Positions 44,096 through 53,090 of a DNA stretch of 64,000 nucleotides are shown here, piece after piece (position 1 is the stretch's first letter; every line of letters starts with the position of its first letter). The stretch comes from Campylobacter pinnipediorum subsp. pinnipediorum (GTDB taxonomy: Bacteria; Campylobacterota; Campylobacteria; Campylobacterales; Campylobacteraceae). The notes under the pieces are model-generated. The model saw only the letters and a program-made list of their open reading frames with translations, did not search any database and was not told where the DNA came from. The position numbers were made by a program, and so were the translations under genes. Where the stretch lies: positions 682,001-746,000 of the forward strand of contig NZ_CP012546.1 of assembly GCF_002021925.1 (NCBI RefSeq). The letters are read 5' to 3'.

Positions 44096-47000
44096 ATGAA
44101 AAATAATAAAATTTTATTTGCATTTGCAAGTATTTTATTGCTATCTGTTTTGGATTTGAGTGCTGAAAGGGTTACGGCCAATTATTATAAAAAAGGTTCC
44201 GGAAAAAATTTTAGCCAATTTACAAATAAATCTAATCGTGAACTTAGTGATGGCAAAGGTAAGTATTCGTCCGTTTCTACCAAAGTTAAGGCACCAATAT
44301 TTAAATACAGCAGATGTTATGATGAGCAATACTCTGAGATGAGAACAGAAAATGGCCTAGATGGTAATTATAAAGATAGAGCTATATCTTTTGACTATTG
44401 GCCTGGATATTATCCACCAGATAAAAAGATTTGGAATTACGGTTGTGCTAAAGATTCATATTTTAGATTTCCATTTCCAATGCTTGTAGAATTTGATAAA
44501 GGAAATACTTATAGTAGTAATGGTTTATATAAGTGGACCTCGGTATGGGAAGGTTATATTGATATACCACAAGATGGAGAATGGAGATTTAGTCTTACCA
44601 TACAAGGTAAAGCATTATTAACAATATGCGATGTTGAAGCTTCTAAAAATAAAGAATGTTTTTATCGTAACAGCACAACAACATACAACAAAAAATACTC
44701 ATCTTATTGGTATAAGTATGCATATGGATATAATGATAACGATGCTATAATTATAAAAAAATTAAAAAAAGGCGATAAGCTAAGATTCAGGCTTATATAT
44801 GAGAGTGCAGATTGGAGTATACATAAAACATCTAGTATACATCTAAAATGGATCAATGGCGATGACATTAATAGAAATAAAGGTAATTGCGTTACACCTC
44901 ATGAATTACAACCGCCAAAAACAAACAGAAATGATACAAGTATATTTACTCAAAATGGTAAATGTGGTATGCAAATAGTAGATTTCGAATATAAATTACC
45001 AAAATCTGATATAGAGTATCGTGTAGTTGAAGATGAGTATGTAGATGCTTACATTAAAAATAAAGGTCAAGGTAAAGATTTTGATTGGTTGTGGAATAGT
45101 CCTATAAGGACAAAAGATATCGGCGATACTAATAAATTTTGTATTATCATGGGGACAAAAGACCCAAATGGTAAATATATTGAAATAAAAGAAAATCAAA
45201 ATAAAATAGTAGGTGCTCGTATAAGATATAAAGATTACCAAGATAAGGATACAATGCGTACTCTTGTAAATGACAAAAGTGTGTATATGGTAAGAACACC
45301 AGGTAGCAGTAAAGATATGAATAAAAGTAAAAGCTGTTTTAGAATGACAACTGTTTCAGAAAAACTTATAACCAAAGATGCCTATTTTCAAGTTTTTGAG
45401 TTTCAACCTAAAGAGAGAGGTGTTTTTATAGTTCCTGATGACTTTAAAAAGGAAAGGACTGGAACTACTGATTCTGATCATTTTTCTTTTAAACCTATAG
45501 GATATACTCTTAGCTTTAGTGAAAATGGTAGTAATAAAAAAATAGAGCCTACATTACATGATAAAAAATTATCTAATATAGCTGATTCTGTCTTATATCT
45601 TACTTCTGGTAAGACATATACAGTTACAGCAAAAGCACAGAAAAAAGACATAGATAGTTCATCAATAAAAGATATAACTAAATATAACTCAACTGATACT
45701 TCCGATGGTGTTACAACTGTAGTTGGTAAGTACCATGCACAGATAGAAAATAACGATTCTTTGCTTACTCCCTATTTAAATGGAAAAACATGTCAGTATA
45801 AAGGAAAAGATTTGCCTGATGGTAAATTTAATATTAAATTTTATGATAATATCTCAAATAATTTCACTAGCGATATTAATGATGATAATGTTATGAGATT
45901 TAAAACAAATATAGTTGATAAAACATGGACAGCAATAGACCAAACAAATGATCAAGATAAAATTTCTAAATATGGTTATGAATGTAAAGAGCCATCAAAA
46001 CAGATAAAAGGTGTTAATGCCGCTGAATTTAATAGAGATTTAGTTGATTGTTATATATCTAATGTTGTTCCAGCTTATGTTGAGTTTGTTCCTGCTAGTT
46101 TTGATATAACAAAGTCAGTAGAAAACTTTAATAGTAGTAACTTTACTTATCTAAATACCTTAAATGCAGATTCTTATCGTATGAAAGCATTTTTAAATAT
46201 TGAGCTAGCTCCAAAAAATGCTAAAAATCAAGATTTATCTAACTTTACTAAGGATTGTTATGCAAAAGATATAGGGGCTGTTATATCTTATGATGGAGAT
46301 AAAATTTTAAAAGAAAATAAGACAGAAAATCACTCTTTGATAGAAGATAAAAAACATTGGTCTTGGGAAAAATTAAATAATGCTAAAAGAATGAAATTTG
46401 CAGAAAATGGTGGACGAGTTGTTATAAATATGTATAATAGTGAGTTTGATCCTAATTTGTATTTTAGCGGTGTTTATAGTAAATATGATCCTAGTTCATT
46501 AGTTGCTTCTGCGCCATATTTATTTTCTAAAGATTTATTTGAGCAAAATACTGCTATTGCTAAAATAGGGTTTAATTTTGATAAAGATTATAAAAAACCT
46601 GAAAACCCATTTGTGATATATAATAAAGAGTTTAGCTTGGATAAATTAAAAATTGGAGATAGAGTTATAACAGATTCTGGTAGAAAGACAGAATTTAAAG
46701 ATATAGCTACTTTATCAACAAAAAATGTTAATTCTTCTAAAAATAGTTATGCCACTATGGTTTATGGCAGAGTAACTGCTCCTTATCAAGAGGGTCCAAA
46801 AGATGGATTTGATGGCAAGATATATTATACTTTTTATTGTGATGTTGATTGTAGCTCAAGAATAAGCTCAACATTAAAAGGAGAGTCTATAGGTAACTAT
46901 GTTGTAAATTTGTCACATAACTCTGATAAATTTGGGCATTGGGATAGTTATAGCACTGATGATTTTGGTGTTTGGGATGGTTATAGCTCTATGCTTAAAA

Positions 47001-47335
47001 CAAATTTAGTATCAATTTCTGATAATAATTCATTTGGTGCACCTTCTAGGGTAAAAAATGGTGTAGAAAAAGTTAAATTTAGTAATAAAGAAAGTGTAAA
47101 AGATACCATAAAGCTTAAAATGTCTAAAGCTCCTTGGTTGATTTTTAATGAAAATTATCCTACTTATGATTATAATGAGATAAAGGTTGGTTTCTTTGGT
47201 GCAAATGGTAGTTGGGCTGGAAAGTCTTATGATGGAAAGGGAGAAGATAAAAATAATGCTGGTAAGTTTATATTAGATGAACTACCTAGTGGTGTTGATG
47301 CACCTGTTAGGAAAAATAGGAGAATTGACTGGTGA
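44096..47335 (+). CDS. Large secreted PA14/MshQ-like protein, candidate pseudopilus tip protein
   Basis: This 1079-residue protein has a signal peptide (cleavage near LSA at about 23). Residues about 95-265 resemble a PA14-type beta domain (WEGYIDIPQDGEWRFSLTIQ, later KKGDKLRFRLIYES). A central region of about 280-650 is unassigned. From about 655 the protein resembles the DUF6701 region of MSHA-pilus protein MshQ: YVEFVPASFDI, then FTYLNTLNADSYRMKAFLNI, MVYGRVTAPYQEGPKDG and a late PWLIFNENYPTYDYNEIKVG near 1013. About a dozen cysteines suggest disulfides. Its stop overlaps the GTG of the first pseudopilin (GTGA), so it is translationally coupled to three pseudopilins. Size, export and neighbours recall PilY1/MshQ tip proteins. 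The family assignment is from pattern recognition, not a search. Confidence 0.65.
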   Translation: MKNNKILFAFASILLLSVLDLSAERVTANYYKKGSGKNFSQFTNKSNRELSDGKGKYSSVSTKVKAPIFKYSRCYDEQYSEMRTENGLDGNYKDRAISFDYWPGYYPPDKKIWNYGCAKDSYFRFPFPMLVEFDKGNTYSSNGLYKWTSVWEGYIDIPQDGEWRFSLTIQGKALLTICDVEASKNKECFYRNSTTTYNKKYSSYWYKYAYGYNDNDAIIIKKLKKGDKLRFRLIYESADWSIHKTSSIHLKWINGDDINRNKGNCVTPHELQPPKTNRNDTSIFTQNGKCGMQIVDFEYKLPKSDIEYRVVEDEYVDAYIKNKGQGKDFDWLWNSPIRTKDIGDTNKFCIIMGTKDPNGKYIEIKENQNKIVGARIRYKDYQDKDTMRTLVNDKSVYMVRTPGSSKDMNKSKSCFRMTTVSEKLITKDAYFQVFEFQPKERGVFIVPDDFKKERTGTTDSDHFSFKPIGYTLSFSENGSNKKIEPTLHDKKLSNIADSVLYLTSGKTYTVTAKAQKKDIDSSSIKDITKYNSTDTSDGVTTVVGKYHAQIENNDSLLTPYLNGKTCQYKGKDLPDGKFNIKFYDNISNNFTSDINDDNVMRFKTNIVDKTWTAIDQTNDQDKISKYGYECKEPSKQIKGVNAAEFNRDLVDCYISNVVPAYVEFVPASFDITKSVENFNSSNFTYLNTLNADSYRMKAFLNIELAPKNAKNQDLSNFTKDCYAKDIGAVISYDGDKILKENKTENHSLIEDKKHWSWEKLNNAKRMKFAENGGRVVINMYNSEFDPNLYFSGVYSKYDPSSLVASAPYLFSKDLFEQNTAIAKIGFNFDKDYKKPENPFVIYNKEFSLDKLKIGDRVITDSGRKTEFKDIATLSTKNVNSSKNSYATMVYGRVTAPYQEGPKDGFDGKIYYTFYCDVDCSSRISSTLKGESIGNYVVNLSHNSDKFGHWDSYSTDDFGVWDGYSSMLKTNLVSISDNNSFGAPSRVKNGVEKVKFSNKESVKDTIKLKMSKAPWLIFNENYPTYDYNEIKVGFFGANGSWAGKSYDGKGEDKNNAGKFILDELPSGVDAPVRKNRRIDW

Positions 47336-48051
47336 AAACTAGAGGTTTTTCTCTTATAGAGGTTATTGTCTCTATAGTTATTATAGCAATTACCTCTTTG
47401 AGTGTTCCTGTGATTATAAGTGTAACCTCAGAAGCCAATCTGAGGTTTACTATTCAAGAGATGTTACTTAATGCTAAGACATATTTAAATACGGTTCTTA
47501 AGTCACAATACACCTGTGTTTATATAGGGGAAAATCCTAGCTCACCTATGCCTAGGTTCGCTAATAACAAATTAGGAACATCAGAAAAAGATCCCAATTT
47601 TTCTTTAGGAAGTTATGACTTTTATAAGAAATATAAATTAGATCCACACGAGAGAAGGATTATTTTACCCGCTACTGGTTTACCAGATACAGATTTAAAT
47701 AATTTTGATGAACACCATGATGATAAATGCCCAGTATCTGTCGCATCATCTTATGGCATTAAAACAATTTGGTTTTACAAAGATATTGATGAAGTCAAAA
47801 TGTCTCCTGATTCAAATAACGATCGTGATTTTGTTACAGAAGCTAATTATAAAGTTGACGTTGGTATTAAAAAAGATCCATTTAATGATAGTCGTTATGA
47901 GCAAAAAAGCTATGACAAAGATTTAACACTTGTTTCTGTTGATATATTTGATATAAAACCTGATAGATTCAAATCCGAAAAAATAAGACTTTTAGCTATA
48001 GCTGCTAATATAGGAGATTCTCCTATAATTCAAACTAGAGAATTTAAATGA
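47332..48051 (+). CDS. Pseudopilin 1 (prepilin-type N terminus)
   Basis: A 239-residue protein with a type IV prepilin leader: MKTRGFSLIEVIVSIVIIAI. Prepilin peptidase would cut after Gly5, leaving Phe1 and the key Glu5 of the mature protein, followed by the usual hydrophobic helix. The globular part (about 35-239) has two cysteines near YTCVYIG and DDKCPVS. The start is GTG at 47332, overlapping the stop of the large protein. The stop overlaps pseudopilin 2 (ATGA). It could be a minor pseudopilin of the Campylobacter type II secretion-like/DNA-uptake (Cts) system. Which minor position it takes is not known. Confidence 0.88.
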   Translation: MKTRGFSLIEVIVSIVIIAITSLSVPVIISVTSEANLRFTIQEMLLNAKTYLNTVLKSQYTCVYIGENPSSPMPRFANNKLGTSEKDPNFSLGSYDFYKKYKLDPHERRIILPATGLPDTDLNNFDEHHDDKCPVSVASSYGIKTIWFYKDIDEVKMSPDSNNDRDFVTEANYKVDVGIKKDPFNDSRYEQKSYDKDLTLVSVDIFDIKPDRFKSEKIRLLAIAANIGDSPIIQTREFK

Positions 48052-48938
48052 AAAAAGCTTTTACTCTTATAGAACTTATATTGGTTATAGTTATACTTGC
48101 TATAGTTACTGGAATGACATTAAATTTAGTTTTTGTAATATATAAAAATTATGTTCAAAGTGAGTCTATCTCTAGGGTGGGATCTCAAGCTGATATTATC
48201 TTAGATCAGATATCTAAGAGATTAGAATATAGAATAAGAAGTAGTGATATAGCAAGAAATAGTTCAGATAATAGTATATTAAATTTAAATGATAGTAGCT
48301 TGGATGAAAGTTATGATATATTAGAATTTATACCTTATAGCTATGAAGCTTTTGATTTAGATGTTTATAGTGGTGTTGTTGATATGGATGCTAGTAGTAA
48401 TTTAAGTGGCATAGAAACACCTGGTAGCAATCTTGATATGTCTGTGTTTAATCAACTGTCTCCTAGAAATAAAGATAAAGAGCTAGCAATGATTTTTAGA
48501 GGTGTTAGTTATAATGTTAATAACTCTTTTGGTTATACCGGAACTAATGTAGATTTTGCTAAGGTAAAATTTAAAGATTTAACACATTTTAATAATGATA
48601 TATCATTTGTTGGTAAGCAGATGTCAGAGCAGTATTATTTAGCACATACTGCATATGCTATAGTTGTTACGAAAAATGCTACATCAGCTGTAAGTGAAAG
48701 TGCTTCAAATAGGGATTTTGATTTAGTACTTTATTATGATTATAGACCATGGTTAGGACAGCAATATAATCAAGGTAGTTCTACTGTTTTAGCTAGACAT
48801 GTTAGTATGTTTAAGTTTAAAGAGGAAAATGGAATGGTTTTTTTAAAACTTTGTTTAAGAGATAATCAAAAGCAAAGAAGCTCATTATCTAAGTCTGGAT
48901 TTGATTTTAACGTATGTAGAACAAAGGCGGTTTTTTAG
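48048..48938 (+). CDS. Pseudopilin 2 (prepilin-type N terminus)
   Basis: A 296-residue pseudopilin starting MKKAFTLIELILVIVILAIV. Glu5 of the mature protein is present, but position -1 is Ala instead of Gly, as I recall for other Campylobacter/Helicobacter prepilins. The globular domain is rich in Ser/Asp/Asn (about 60-200), with DFDLVLYYDYRPWLGQQYN near the C-terminal part and two late cysteines. It may correspond to C. jejuni CtsT or a neighbour, by position after fliW. It overlaps pseudopilin 1 by 4 nt and is followed directly by pseudopilin 3. Confidence 0.85.
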   Translation: MKKAFTLIELILVIVILAIVTGMTLNLVFVIYKNYVQSESISRVGSQADIILDQISKRLEYRIRSSDIARNSSDNSILNLNDSSLDESYDILEFIPYSYEAFDLDVYSGVVDMDASSNLSGIETPGSNLDMSVFNQLSPRNKDKELAMIFRGVSYNVNNSFGYTGTNVDFAKVKFKDLTHFNNDISFVGKQMSEQYYLAHTAYAIVVTKNATSAVSESASNRDFDLVLYYDYRPWLGQQYNQGSSTVLARHVSMFKFKEENGMVFLKLCLRDNQKQRSSLSKSGFDFNVCRTKAVF

Positions 48939-49412
48939 ATGAGAAAAGGTTTTGGTTTATTAATCGCTATAATTTTTGTTGTAACTATAGCTTCTCTTGG
49001 TGCTGTTGCTCTTAAATTATCTGTTGGAACTGCAAAACAAACTGGAGATGTTTATGTTAGAGAACAAGGCGAAATATTGTTAAGAAGTTTTGCCGAGTAT
49101 ACAATGCTAAATATCTTAACTCATGATTTTGATGTTAATTGTTTGGAAAAAGTTAAAGGATGGCATAGGCCAGATTTAACCATAAAAGGTGAGGAATACC
49201 CGGCTTTTGTGACTAGTTCTAGTATAAAATATTTTGGCACTATTGGAAAATGTAATGGTGTTCCAATCACTACAAAATATACACAAGGAACTGTTATAAT
49301 TGATATTTTTGTAGAATATGTTGATAGTTTGAAAAAAACAAAAGATGATAAATATAAAATTTCAGAAAAATACCCAGTTAGACTTCATAAAAGAATAATA
49401 CAAAAAATTTAA
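48939..49412 (+). CDS. Pseudopilin 3, lacking Glu5 (PilX/GspK/MshP-like)
   Basis: A 157-residue protein starting MRKGFGLLIAIIFVVTIASL. Gly4-Phe is a good prepilin cleavage site, but the residue at mature position 5 is Ile, not Glu. Lack of Glu5 is a known trait of tip-located minor pilins such as GspK, and PilX/MshP-type proteins share the small-hydrophobic start. The rest is a small globular domain with two cysteines (FDVNCLEK, GKCNGVP). It immediately follows pseudopilin 2 with no gap and ends the module. Together with the large protein this makes a complete-looking minor-pilin set. Confidence 0.8.
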   Translation: MRKGFGLLIAIIFVVTIASLGAVALKLSVGTAKQTGDVYVREQGEILLRSFAEYTMLNILTHDFDVNCLEKVKGWHRPDLTIKGEEYPAFVTSSSIKYFGTIGKCNGVPITTKYTQGTVIIDIFVEYVDSLKKTKDDKYKISEKYPVRLHKRIIQKI

Positions 49413-49432
49413 GTTTTTATTTGTTTATGTGA

Positions 49433-49438
49433 TATAAT
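49433..49438 (+). promoter_or_regulatory. -10 box of hpf
   Basis: TATAAT at 49433-49438 is preceded by TTTGTTTATGTGA (extended TG-like) and lies 33 bases before the hpf ATG. AAGGAG at 49459-49464 is the ribosome-binding site. This separates hpf transcription from the pseudopilin module. Confidence 0.6.
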
Positions 49439-49471
49439 TACCATACAAACTTTATTTTAAGGAGTATGGTA

Positions 49472-49999
49472 ATGAATACAAGTATTGTAGGTAAACAATT
49501 AGAGCTTACTGATTCTATAAAAGACTATATAGAGAATGCTTTTAGTGCACTTTGCAAATACCAGATGGATATAATATCTCTAAGATGTGTTGTATCTGCT
49601 GATGAGAAAAATGGAAAAAAAGGCTTTGGCGTAGAGTTTGCTGCAAACATTTCTCATAAAAATACTATTGTTATTAAACAAAAAGATAAAGATTTGTATG
49701 CTGCTATAGATCTAACTCTTGATAGAATGCTAAAAGTTCTTAGAAGAGAGCATGATAAAACTACAACCGTAAAAGGCAAAGATGAAGAAAAAATAAAAAG
49801 AATGTTTGTAAATGAAGAAAATACAGATATTTTAGATGAGATAGTACCTACCGAGCTAGAGCTTTATAAGCCTCTTGAGATAGAAGAAGCACTTGAAAAA
49901 CTAAAAAATAGCGATATGCAGTTTTTAGTTTTTAATGATATAGATGCAAGAATGCGTGTTATTTATAAAAGAACAGATGGTAAATTCGGTCTTTACTAA
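49472..49999 (+). CDS. hpf: Ribosome hibernation promoting factor
   Basis: A long-form HPF of 175 residues that dimerises 70S ribosomes in resting cells. The N-terminal S30AE domain covers about 1-105 (IVGKQLELTDSIKDYIENAF, DLYAAIDLTLDRMLKVLRRE), and the C-terminal dimerisation domain covers about 118-175 (PLEIEEALEKLKNSDMQFLV followed by FNDIDARMRVIYKRTDGKFG). The ATG at 49472 is chosen because AAGGAG stands 7 nt before it; an ATG two codons upstream is too close to that site. Own promoter at 49433 and a strong terminator at 50005-50033 make it a single-gene unit. Confidence 0.94.
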   Translation: MNTSIVGKQLELTDSIKDYIENAFSALCKYQMDIISLRCVVSADEKNGKKGFGVEFAANISHKNTIVIKQKDKDLYAAIDLTLDRMLKVLRREHDKTTTVKGKDEEKIKRMFVNEENTDILDEIVPTELELYKPLEIEEALEKLKNSDMQFLVFNDIDARMRVIYKRTDGKFGLY

Positions 50000-50004
50000 A
50001 AAAT

Positions 50005-50036
50005 AAACTGAGGGATTATTTATCCCTCAGTTTTAT
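50005..50036 (+). terminator. Rho-independent terminator after hpf
   Basis: AAACTGAGGGAT (50005-50016) pairs perfectly over 12 bp with ATCCCTCAGTTT (50022-50033) around a 5-nt loop, followed by more T. It lies 6 bases past the hpf stop and is the clearest terminator in the window. Confidence 0.92.
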
Positions 50037-50053
50037 CTTGCAAAGGTTTTACT

Positions 50054-51145
50054 TTGATAATATCTGATGAATTTTTTATGGATTTGGCTATAAGACAAGC
50101 TTGGAAATACTCTGTTTTAACATATCCAAACCCATCTGTTGGTTGTGCGATTTTAGATAAAAATGGCACATTGCTATCATGTCAAGCTCATAAAAAAGCT
50201 GGTTTTTTGCATGCAGAACCAACGGCTATATTGTTTGCTCTTTTTAAATTAAACGAGCAGATATTTTTTGATTTTACAAAGGCTTATTATGATAAGTTTT
50301 TTGTTAAGTTTTTAAGTATAAAAGAGCTTGAAGAGTATGATTTGGAGTCAAATTTTACTTATAAATTTATACTTGAAAATCATTCAAATTTATTAAAAGA
50401 TGCAAAAGCTTATGTAACACTAGAACCATGTACTCATCACGGAAAAACCCCACCTTGTGTCAATTTATTTATTCGGTTAAAATTTAAAGATGTAATTATA
50501 TCTTGTATGGATTTTAATGATGTAGCTAGTGGCGGGATAGAACTATTAAAACAACACAATATAAATACTAAAGTCGGTGTTTGTGTTGAAAATGGGAGAG
50601 AGCTTATTGATCCATTTTTGTCTTGGCAAAAAGGAAATTTTTCATTTTTAAAATTAGCTATCAGTCTAAATGGAGTAATTACTGGAGGAATTATATCCAA
50701 TGCTTTAAGTAGAACTCACTCTCATAAATTAAGAGATGTTTCCGAGCTTTTAATTATAGGTGGAAATACTGTTAGGATAGATCGTCCTACACTTGATACA
50801 AGGCTTATTCAAAATGGAAAAAATCCAGATGTTTTGATATATTCAAGACAAAATGATTTTGATAAAAATATACCTCTTTTTGGTGTTAAAGATAGAAAAG
50901 TGTTTATCTCCAACTCTCTTGAAAATTTAGAAAAAAAACTTGTAATATATGAGGGTGGAGCAGGTATGTTAAAACTTGCTTTTGATGGCAAGATACCAAA
51001 TTTAAAACGGGTTTTGTTATATAAGAGTAATGAGCTTAAAGATGGTGAAAATATAAAATTTAAAAACTCATTTAGACCTATTTTTGAATCAAACTTTGAA
51101 AATGACAATTATGGCTGGTATGAGATAAATCAAGATTTAAGCTAA
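50054..51145 (+). CDS. ribD: Riboflavin biosynthesis deaminase/reductase RibD
   Basis: RibD deaminates and then reduces the pyrimidine intermediate in riboflavin synthesis. The 363-residue protein has an N-terminal deaminase domain (about 1-160), with zinc ligands in HAEPTA and TLEPCTHHGKTPPC, and an insert of about 55 residues between them. The C-terminal reductase domain (about 170-363) includes FLKLAISLNGVI and LIIGGNTVRIDRPTLDTRL. The reductase part looks shorter and less conserved than in E. coli. The start is TTG at 50054 with AAAGG 7 nt upstream; no ATG fits. It stands alone between the hpf terminator and a gene-free region. The deaminase assignment is firm; the reductase is likely. 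Confidence 0.9.
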   Translation: MIISDEFFMDLAIRQAWKYSVLTYPNPSVGCAILDKNGTLLSCQAHKKAGFLHAEPTAILFALFKLNEQIFFDFTKAYYDKFFVKFLSIKELEEYDLESNFTYKFILENHSNLLKDAKAYVTLEPCTHHGKTPPCVNLFIRLKFKDVIISCMDFNDVASGGIELLKQHNINTKVGVCVENGRELIDPFLSWQKGNFSFLKLAISLNGVITGGIISNALSRTHSHKLRDVSELLIIGGNTVRIDRPTLDTRLIQNGKNPDVLIYSRQNDFDKNIPLFGVKDRKVFISNSLENLEKKLVIYEGGAGMLKLAFDGKIPNLKRVLLYKSNELKDGENIKFKNSFRPIFESNFENDNYGWYEINQDLS

Positions 51146-51454
51146 AAGCGTTAATTTAGTAATAATTCTATTTTATTTATAGAATTAAATCAAGAAAGTT
51201 AAACTATTATAAAAAATATTTTATATAATTTGTGTATATCGAAACTAACTTTTTAGCAATTAATGTTTTCTTATGATTTAATTGAGGCTTATCGATTATA
51301 TAGATATCTTATATCGTATCTAATTTTTTAAGTTTCGTTTTGTATTTATTTGCTGTCTTGACTTAATCTTTTTTATCTTATTGTTTTTTAGATTATAGAG
51401 TTGAGACATCTATAATCTAATTATATTTCGAGTATTTTATTATGTTATTTACTT
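51146..51454. other. Gene-free region with a 31-bp palindrome
   Basis: These 309 bases between the convergent ribD and putP hold no gene I can support. They are AT-rich throughout. The one clear structure is the inverted repeat at 51389-51419. Confidence 0.6.
51389..51419. repeat. 11-bp perfect inverted repeat with 9-nt loop
   Basis: TAGATTATAGA (51389-51399) and TCTATAATCTA (51409-51419) are perfect reverse complements around GTTGAGACA. On the minus strand, downstream of putP, the hairpin is followed by A residues, and on the + strand by ATTATATTTCG, so it does not look like a standard terminator. It could be a protein-binding site or an RNA 3'-end stabiliser. Confidence 0.6.
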
Positions 51455-52945
51455 TTATAATCTTGTTTTCATTTTATCAAACTCATCTGATATTGTATTT
51501 TTATTAGGTTCTCTTGTCATTTTATCTATCGCATCGCCCCAGATACTAACAACTACTATACTTATACTAGAAGCGATAAAACCAGGAAGTAGTTCATATA
51601 TATAAGAGCTAAGACCTAGTGTTATCCACAATATAACAGTTGCTCCACCAACTATCATTCCAGCTAAGGCTCCAAGTGCACTCATTTTTCTCCAATAAAG
51701 ACTAAAAAGTAGCACAGGGCCAAAACTAGCACCAAAACCAGCCCAAGCATTTCCTACAACTCCAAGCACAGTATCACTTGATAAAAAAGCTAAAGCCGTA
51801 GCTATAAGAGCAACGCCAACAACTGCACATCTTCCTATTATGACTTGTTTATCTGCTGAAATTTCTTTTTTGTAAAATGCGAGTATAAAATCTTTGGTTA
51901 TAGAACTAGCACTCACTAATAATTGACTTGAAACAGTGCTCATTATGGCGGAAAGCACAGCAGAAAGTATGATACCTACAAAAAATGGATGAAATAATAT
52001 CTCGCCAAGTTTTAAAAATACTAATTCAGGATCTTTTAAAGCCATATTATTTTGATTAAAATAAACATATCCTATAAGACCACTCATAAGTGCTCCAAGT
52101 AGTCCTAATGTCATCCATCCGATTCCTATTTTTCTTGCTAAAGCTAACTCTTTTGAGCTTCTTATAGCCATAAATCTGACTATTATGTGCGGTTGTCCAA
52201 AATACCCAAGCCCCCAAGCTAATAAACCTAAAATCCCCAAAAAGCTTTGGTTTGCAAAGATATTTAAGTGATCTTTGCTAAGACTTGTTATTTCTGTTAT
52301 AAATGTTTTATTGCCCGATAAATCTATATTGAAATAAGCTACTACCGGTATTGCAATCAAAACAAAAAACATCAAAGTACCTTGAAATACATCGGTTATG
52401 CAAACCGCTTTAAAACCACCAAAAAAGGTGTAAAAAACAACTATAAAAAGAGTTATAAAAGCACCAAGGCTAAAAGGAAGGTTGAAAAAACTTTCAAAAC
52501 TTTTTCCACCGGCTATGATTCCACTTGATACATAAATGGTAAAAAATATAAGTATTATAAGTCCAGAAATTATTCTTAGTATTTTTGTTCTATCTTTGAA
52601 ACGATTTTCTAAAAAATCAGGTATCGTAATGCTATCACTTGCAACTTCTGTATAAACTCTTATTCTTTTTGCTAAAAATAAATAATTGCAATAAGCTCCA
52701 ACACAAAGTCCTATAACTATCCAAATATTTGCAAGTCCTGTTGCATAAAGAGCACCAGGAAGACCAAGCAACATCCATCCACTCATATCGCTTGCGCCTG
52801 CGCTTAAAGCAGTTGCAACCGGACCTAGTTGTCTGTTGTCAAGTAAATACTCGCTCATATTTGCTGTTTTGTTGTAAGAATACCAGCCTATAAAAAGTAA
52901 TATTCCAAAATAAAATGCGATAGCCAAATAAGATGAAAAATCCAT
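51455..52945 (-). CDS. putP: Sodium/proline symporter PutP
   Basis: PutP imports proline with Na+. The 496-residue protein of the SSS family has about 13 membrane helices. Motifs include ALSAGASDMSGWMLLGLPGA (Na+ site region with Asp and Ser), GYFGQPHIIVRFMAI and SAVLSAIMSTVSSQLLVSAS with the conserved Ser/Thr of the second ligand set. It is alone on its strand, divergent from the ABC operon at 53091. Proline is an energy source for several Campylobacter. PutA is not in this window. Confidence 0.94.
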   Translation of the reverse strand: MDFSSYLAIAFYFGILLFIGWYSYNKTANMSEYLLDNRQLGPVATALSAGASDMSGWMLLGLPGALYATGLANIWIVIGLCVGAYCNYLFLAKRIRVYTEVASDSITIPDFLENRFKDRTKILRIISGLIILIFFTIYVSSGIIAGGKSFESFFNLPFSLGAFITLFIVVFYTFFGGFKAVCITDVFQGTLMFFVLIAIPVVAYFNIDLSGNKTFITEITSLSKDHLNIFANQSFLGILGLLAWGLGYFGQPHIIVRFMAIRSSKELALARKIGIGWMTLGLLGALMSGLIGYVYFNQNNMALKDPELVFLKLGEILFHPFFVGIILSAVLSAIMSTVSSQLLVSASSITKDFILAFYKKEISADKQVIIGRCAVVGVALIATALAFLSSDTVLGVVGNAWAGFGASFGPVLLFSLYWRKMSALGALAGMIVGGATVILWITLGLSSYIYELLPGFIASSISIVVVSIWGDAIDKMTREPNKNTISDEFDKMKTRL

Positions 52946-53090
52946 AAAATACCTTAGTTGTTTTTTATTTTAAAGATGTGATATTATTATAATTTTATTT
53001 AAAATCAAAGAAAATTTATAATTTTAAGCTAAAAAATAAGAAATTTTGCGTATTATTATTAGCTATTTTAAGTATTTAAAAAGGAAAAAT

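Noticed and set aside
53046-53090. Longer ABC permease start at TTG 53046
   Set aside because: No ribosome-binding site precedes it, whereas TTG 53091 has AAGGA 5 nt upstream.
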